64,000 nucleotides of DNA from assembly GCA_020161755.1 (NCBI GenBank), contig JAIUOS010000010.1, positions 56,780 to 120,779 on the forward strand, written 5' to 3'. Source of the stretch: Actinomycetota bacterium. Lineage in GTDB: Bacteria > Actinomycetota > Actinomycetes > Propionibacteriales > Propionibacteriaceae. The position numbers were made by a program, and so were the translations under genes. This document shows positions 60,314 to 64,000 of the stretch, piece after piece. Under the pieces are notes generated by a model that saw only the letters and a program-made list of their open reading frames with translations, searched no databases and was not told where the DNA came from. Positions within the stretch are counted from its first letter, which is position 1; each line of letters starts with the position of its first letter.

Positions 60314-61548
60314 CACGCCTCGTCGATCAGTTGGCGGTAGATGGCCACCAGCCGCTGCGCGGCCCAGCCCCAGTCGAACCGACGGGCGTGCACGCGCGAG
60401 ACCCGGCCCATCCGCTCCAGCAGTCCGGGCACCATCAGCAGCCGGGTGAGCGCGAGCGCCCAGTCCTCCGGGCGCCGCGAGTCCATCAGCTGGCCGGTCA
60501 CACCGTGGGCGACCGCCTCGCGCAGGCCACCGGCGGCCGCCGCGATCACCGGCGTCCCACTCGACGCGGCCTCCAGCGCCACCAGCCCGAACGTCTCGGA
60601 GTGGGACGGCACCAGCACCACCCGCGCACCGCGCAACAGCCGGGCCAGTTCGGCGCGCGGCTGCGCTCCGATGAACGTCACCTGGCTGGACAGCCCGAGG
60701 TCGGTGACCATCGCGTGCAGTTCCCGCTCGTACCCCGCGAACGCGCCGGACGCGTCCCCCGCCACCACCAGGTGCGGACGGATCTCCGGGTCGAGGTGCG
60801 CGAGCGCCTGGATCGCCAGGTCGGGACCCTTCAGCGGCTCGAGCCGGGCGGCCACCAGCACATAGCCGTGCGGCCAGTCCTGGGGGCTGGACGCCGGCCA
60901 CTGCCAGCGCTCCTCCCCCGGGGCCAGCGGACGGAACAGTTCCGGGCTCACGCCGGGGGAGACGATCGAGACCCGGTCGGCGTCCGCGCCGCACCGGTCG
61001 ATCACGGTCTGGGCCTCGGCCGCCGAGATCGCCACCACCTGCTGCGACTCCCGCGCCACCAGCGCCTCGCCGCCGACCCGCTGCGGCGACTCCGGCGGCT
61101 CGCCAGCGGACAGCGGCGAGCCGGGCATCGCGGCCACCGAGTGGAAGCTCTGCACGTGCGGGACGCCCCACAGCCGCGCCACCGGCAGCGCGGCCACGCC
61201 CGACATCCAGTGGTGGGAGTGGATCACGTCGGACGGCGCCAGCCGGGCCAGCCCGGCGGAGAACTCCTCGATGTGCGCGTCGATCGCGCTCTTGGCCAGC
61301 GGGGTGCGCGGGCCGGCGTCCACGTGCCGCAGCAGCACGTTCGGCATCAGCTCGACCACGTCCGGGTCGTCGGGGCTGGAACGCCGGGTGACCAGCTCGA
61401 TCTGGTGCCCCAGCGCGGCGAGCGCCTCGGCCTGGCTGCGCTCCACCACGTTCATGCCGCCGGCATCGCCGGTGCCGGGCATCGTCGCGGGCGAGGTGTG
61501 CATCGAGACGAAGCAGATCCGGGAGGGACGGGGCACGGACCGGAGCAT
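60313..61548 (-). CDS. mshA: GT4 glycosyltransferase, probable MshA
   Basis: 411 residues, GT-B fold. The opening VSMHTSPATMPGTGDAGGMNVVERSQAEALAALGH carries the GDAGGMNV signature of D-inositol-3-phosphate glycosyltransferase (MshA), the first step of mycothiol synthesis. Later LRHVDAGPRTPL, HSHHWMSGVAALP, IVSPGVSPELFRP, VAARLEPLKGPDLAIQAL and PSHSETFGLVALEAASSGTPVIA form the donor site. Some positions differ from classical MshA (VER for VYV), so a close paralogue cannot be excluded. Coupled to mshB. Confidence 0.8.
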   Translation of the reverse strand: MLRSVPRPSRICFVSMHTSPATMPGTGDAGGMNVVERSQAEALAALGHQIELVTRRSSPDDPDVVELMPNVLLRHVDAGPRTPLAKSAIDAHIEEFSAGLARLAPSDVIHSHHWMSGVAALPVARLWGVPHVQSFHSVAAMPGSPLSAGEPPESPQRVGGEALVARESQQVVAISAAEAQTVIDRCGADADRVSIVSPGVSPELFRPLAPGEERWQWPASSPQDWPHGYVLVAARLEPLKGPDLAIQALAHLDPEIRPHLVVAGDASGAFAGYERELHAMVTDLGLSSQVTFIGAQPRAELARLLRGARVVLVPSHSETFGLVALEAASSGTPVIAAAAGGLREAVAHGVTGQLMDSRRPEDWALALTRLLMVPGLLERMGRVSRVHARRFDWGWAAQRLVAIYRQLIDEA

Positions 61549-61576
61549 AGCCCGCCCCGCTTTGAGCGACGAGAGA

Positions 61577-61586
61577 GAGCGCTCTT
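61577..61586. promoter_or_regulatory. LacI-type palindrome AGAGCGCTCT
   Basis: AGAGCGCTCT in the 58 bp divergent gap between mshA and the MFS gene. The central CG-centred palindrome is the usual shape of LacI/GalR sites in actinobacteria. No LacI gene is nearby. Confidence 0.4.
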
Positions 61587-61606
61587 AGGCGTGGCAGGAT
61601 GCAGGG

Positions 61607-62893
61607 GTGACACCCACCGGACCCGCCGCCTCCCGGGCGTCCGCGCCGCTGGTCGACGTGGGCCCGCACTGGCTGTTCCTGGTGATCCTGGCCGGCCTGG
61701 GCATGGTGGGCCCGTTCTCCATCGACACGATGTTCCCCGCGTTCGCCCGGATGGGGCTGGAGTTCGGCGCGTCCGAACTGGCGATGCAGCAGGTGGTCAG
61801 CGTCTACCTGCTCTCGTTCGCGGTGATGAGCCTGGTGCACGGGCCGCTGTCGGACGCCCTGGGTCGCAAGCCGGTGATCCTGGCCGGCACCGCGGTGTAC
61901 ATCGCCGCGTCGATCGGCTGCGCGCTCGCTCCGAGCCTGCCGCTGCTGCTGGTGTTCCGGGCCGTCCAGGGCCTGAGCGCGGGCGCGGGCTCGATCATCA
62001 GCCGCGCGATGGTGCGGGACGTGTTCGCCGACGCCCAGGCGCAGCGCACCATGAGCCACATCGCGATGATCTTCGGCCTCGCGCCCGCGCTGGCGCCGGT
62101 GGCCGGTGGCCTGCTGCTCGGCTGGAGCGGCTGGCGCGGCATCTTCTGGGCGCTGGCCGGGCTCGGCCTGGTGATGTTGGTGCTGGTGCTGGCGTTCATG
62201 CCTGAGACCCACCCCGCCGAGCGCCGCAGCCCGCTCGACCTGCGCCGGCTGGGCGGCGGGCTGGCGGACGTCTGGCGCAACCCGCACGGACGCCGGCTGG
62301 CGTTCACCGCCATGCTCAACAACGGCGCCATGTTCCTGTTCATCTCCTCGGCAACCCTGTTCGTGGTGAACCTGCTGGGCCTCGGCGAGAACGACTTCTG
62401 GGTGCTCTTCCTGCCGCTGATCTCGGGCATGGTGATCGGCTCGTACGTGAGCGGACGGCTCGCCGGACGGATGAGCGGCAGCCGGCTGGCCACCCTCGGC
62501 TACCGGATCAGCGTGGTCGCGGCGGTGGTGAACCTGGTGCTGGCCCTGATCCCGGCCACCCGGGTGCTGCCGTGGGCGGTCGCCCCGCTGCCGGTACTCA
62601 CCTTCGGGATCGCGCTGGCGTTCCCGGTGCTCACCCTGGCCATGCTGGACCTGTTCCCGGACAGCCGCGGCGCGGCGTCCTCGGTGCAGAACTTCCTGGC
62701 GCTGTTCGGCAACACCCTCATCTCCGGGCTGGTCGCGCCGGTGCTCGGCTTCGCCGGCTGGGCGCTGGCCGCCGGCTCACTGACCCTGATCACCGGCGGG
62801 TGGCTGCTGTGGCGCCACCACCTGCGGGTCGTCCCCGGCGTCCCCACCGCGCCGGTGGACGCGGCCGCGTACGAACCGCTGGAGGACCTGTAG
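61607..62893 (+). CDS. MFS drug:proton antiporter, Bcr/CflA type
   Basis: 428 residues, 12 membrane helices. Start GTG after a short leader. Helix 1 region GPFSIDTMFPAFARMGLEFGAS and MQQVVSVYLLSFAVMSLVHGPLSDALGRKPVILAG carry the Bcr/CflA signature and the MFS motif A (GPLSDALGRKP); VFRAVQGLSAGAGSIISRAMVRDVF is the Bcr-type motif in helix 4. Export of drugs or small metabolites is expected; specificity unknown. Confidence 0.9.
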   Translation: MTPTGPAASRASAPLVDVGPHWLFLVILAGLGMVGPFSIDTMFPAFARMGLEFGASELAMQQVVSVYLLSFAVMSLVHGPLSDALGRKPVILAGTAVYIAASIGCALAPSLPLLLVFRAVQGLSAGAGSIISRAMVRDVFADAQAQRTMSHIAMIFGLAPALAPVAGGLLLGWSGWRGIFWALAGLGLVMLVLVLAFMPETHPAERRSPLDLRRLGGGLADVWRNPHGRRLAFTAMLNNGAMFLFISSATLFVVNLLGLGENDFWVLFLPLISGMVIGSYVSGRLAGRMSGSRLATLGYRISVVAAVVNLVLALIPATRVLPWAVAPLPVLTFGIALAFPVLTLAMLDLFPDSRGAASSVQNFLALFGNTLISGLVAPVLGFAGWALAAGSLTLITGGWLLWRHHLRVVPGVPTAPVDAAAYEPLEDL

Positions 62894-62928
62894 GCCGGTG
62901 CCGGCCGGCCACTGCTAGCGTCGGCGGC

Positions 62929-63921
62929 GTGACCGACACTGCACCTGTGCTCCTCGAGGACGAGGACGTCCGGATCGAACTCCTGCCGCTCGGGGCCACC
63001 GTCCGCCGTTTCGAGGTGCGGCTCGCGGACGGCACCTGGCGCAACATCGTGCTGGGCGCTCGTGACCTCGCCGACTACCGGGGCGCGTGCCGCTACCTCG
63101 GCGCCACCGTGGGCCGGTTCGCGAACCGCATCGCGGGGGGACGGTTCCGGCTCGACGAGGTCGTCTACATCGTCGACGTCAACGAGTCGCCGAACACGCT
63201 GCACGGCGGCGCGAAGGGCTTCGACTCGCTGGTGTGGGACGTGGCCGGACGGGGCGAGGGGTGGGTCGAGTTCAGCCTCGACAGCGCCGACGGCGATCAG
63301 GGCTTCCCCGGCGAGCTGATGGTCACCGCGCGCTACGAGCTGGTCGAGCACGGCGTCCAGGTGACGTACCGGGCCACCACGGACGCGCCGACGGTGGTCA
63401 ACCTGACCACCCACCCGTACTTCAACCTCGACGGAGAGGCCTCCGGCTCGGTGGACGAGCAGGTGCTGACCGTGCACGCGTCCCGGTACACGGTGAACCG
63501 CGCGGACGGGGTGCCGACCGGCGACTTCCGGGACGTGACCGGCTCGGCGGCGGACTTCCGGGGCGGACGCCGGCTCGGCGCAGCCCGCGACGCGGCGAAC
63601 GCCGAGGGCATCACCCGCGACGGGGGCTTCGACCACAACTTCGTGGTGGACGGCTCCGGCCTGCGCGAGCACTGCCGCCTGACCGGGACCGACGGGCTCA
63701 CCCTCACCGTGGTGAGCGATCAGCCCGCCGTCCAGGTGTACGGCGCCGAGCACTTCGACGGGTCGCAGATCGGGACGTCCGGGGTGCCGTACCTGCGCCA
63801 CGCCGGCGTGGCGATCGAGACCCAGGGCTACCCGGACGCGCCCAACCACGACAACTTCCCGAGCACCGAACTGTGGCCCGGCCAGGAGTACGTCGCCACC
63901 ACCCGCTGGCTCGTGGACTGA
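62929..63921 (+). CDS. galM: Aldose 1-epimerase (galactose mutarotase)
   Basis: 330 residues. Interconverts alpha and beta anomers of aldoses. Motifs: YLGATVGRFANRIAGGRF, NTLHGGAKGFDSLVW (catalytic His in LHGG), VNLTTHPYFNLDG (second His), GGFDHNFV and a Glu near the C-terminus in GVAIETQGYPDAPNHDNFPS. GTG start with TAGCGT eight bases upstream and no Shine-Dalgarno, so it may be leaderless. Its last codons and TGA are part of a class A REP. Confidence 0.94.
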   Translation: MTDTAPVLLEDEDVRIELLPLGATVRRFEVRLADGTWRNIVLGARDLADYRGACRYLGATVGRFANRIAGGRFRLDEVVYIVDVNESPNTLHGGAKGFDSLVWDVAGRGEGWVEFSLDSADGDQGFPGELMVTARYELVEHGVQVTYRATTDAPTVVNLTTHPYFNLDGEASGSVDEQVLTVHASRYTVNRADGVPTGDFRDVTGSAADFRGGRRLGAARDAANAEGITRDGGFDHNFVVDGSGLREHCRLTGTDGLTLTVVSDQPAVQVYGAEHFDGSQIGTSGVPYLRHAGVAIETQGYPDAPNHDNFPSTELWPGQEYVATTRWLVD

Positions 63922-63945
63922 AGGGGGACAGTCCCCTTTTGGTCC
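63915..63945. repeat. Class A REP overlapping the galM stop, central A
   Basis: Left arm GGACTGAAGGGGGAC is degenerate and contains the galM TGA (63919-63921); right arm GTCCCCTTTTGGTCC is intact. Confidence 0.88.
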
Positions 63946-63969
63946 GCCTCCTGCTCCGACTGCTGGGGT

Positions 63970-64000
63970 TGGGGACGGTTCCTGACTCGGTCCGGGTCCG
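63970..64000. repeat. Class B REP, cut by the window edge
   Basis: GGGGACGGTTCCTGACTCGG followed by TCCGGGTCCG at the end of the window, 24 bp after the class A copy. Confidence 0.8.

Noticed and set aside
60314..62287. Upstream extension of the mshB frame over mshA and the MFS gene
   Set aside because: The extension is antisense or out of frame to strongly supported genes; the HAHPDDE start region fits the ATG at 60313.

Overview
The window is a 64 kb piece of a very GC-rich actinobacterial chromosome. Inferred lineage: Propionibacteriales or a neighbouring order. Support comes from a mycothiol-type mshA-mshB gene pair, an FprA-type NADPH reductase, group II truncated haemoglobin, pyruvate carboxylase, class E sortase-type LAYTG sorting, GTG/TTG starts and several starts that look leaderless. 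No rRNA, tRNA, phage, CRISPR array or plasmid function was found. Most of it is ordinary chromosomal gene content. The most unusual part is the repeat landscape between genes.

Layout. 0-5 kb: pdxH, then a TetR-controlled pair (3-ketosteroid dehydrogenase-like flavoprotein plus SDR) with a clear palindromic operator, then a FolP2-type DHPS paralogue. 5-17 kb: a DUF2252 protein, a small membrane protein, pyruvate carboxylase, and a 2023-residue secreted SdrD-B/DUF11 surface protein ending in LAYTG. 17-28 kb: patatin, lipoprotein, a fused ATP-grasp/alpha-E protein coupled to a transglutaminase, GH65 phosphorylase, a short Hsp70, DUF2199 and DinB-like proteins. 28-39 kb: a GIY-YIG nuclease inside its own repeat family, patatin, nitronate monooxygenase, rhomboid, aldo/keto reductase, TerC behind a probable manganese riboswitch, a Lys-rich membrane protein with a sigma factor, tdh-kbl, and a REP-associated tyrosine transposase (RAYT). 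39-46 kb: a KimA-like potassium transporter with KdpD/KdpE-like regulators, DUF6891, RDD and DUF2752 proteins. 46-52 kb: a Crp/Fnr regulator with a possible autoregulatory FNR box, a mini membrane protein and ApbE with an in-frame TGA, photolyase, a secreted NodB deacetylase, GlbO and a membrane protein. 52-64 kb: an MGDG-synthase-type glycosyltransferase, ABC exporter, DUF3048 lipoprotein, a second TetR locus, Dabb protein, FprA, mshB-mshA, an MFS transporter and galM.

Repeats. Class A REPs (31 bp palindromes, arms GGACCRAAAGGGGAC) flank the RAYT gene in inverted orientation and lie at several other gene ends. Classes B (34 bp period) and C (39 bp period) share the GGGGAC head and are joined in one hybrid array. 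A fourth family (CCCT...AGGG elements) surrounds the GIY-YIG gene. Several gene ends, including those of both enzymes, run into these repeats.

A second genome-level signal is heavy over-use of the pentamer GGACG/CGTCC, visible as forced synonymous choices in unrelated genes (Gly-Arg as GGA CGN, Arg-Pro as CGT CCN). All functions are read from sequence motifs and family knowledge; no database search was run.
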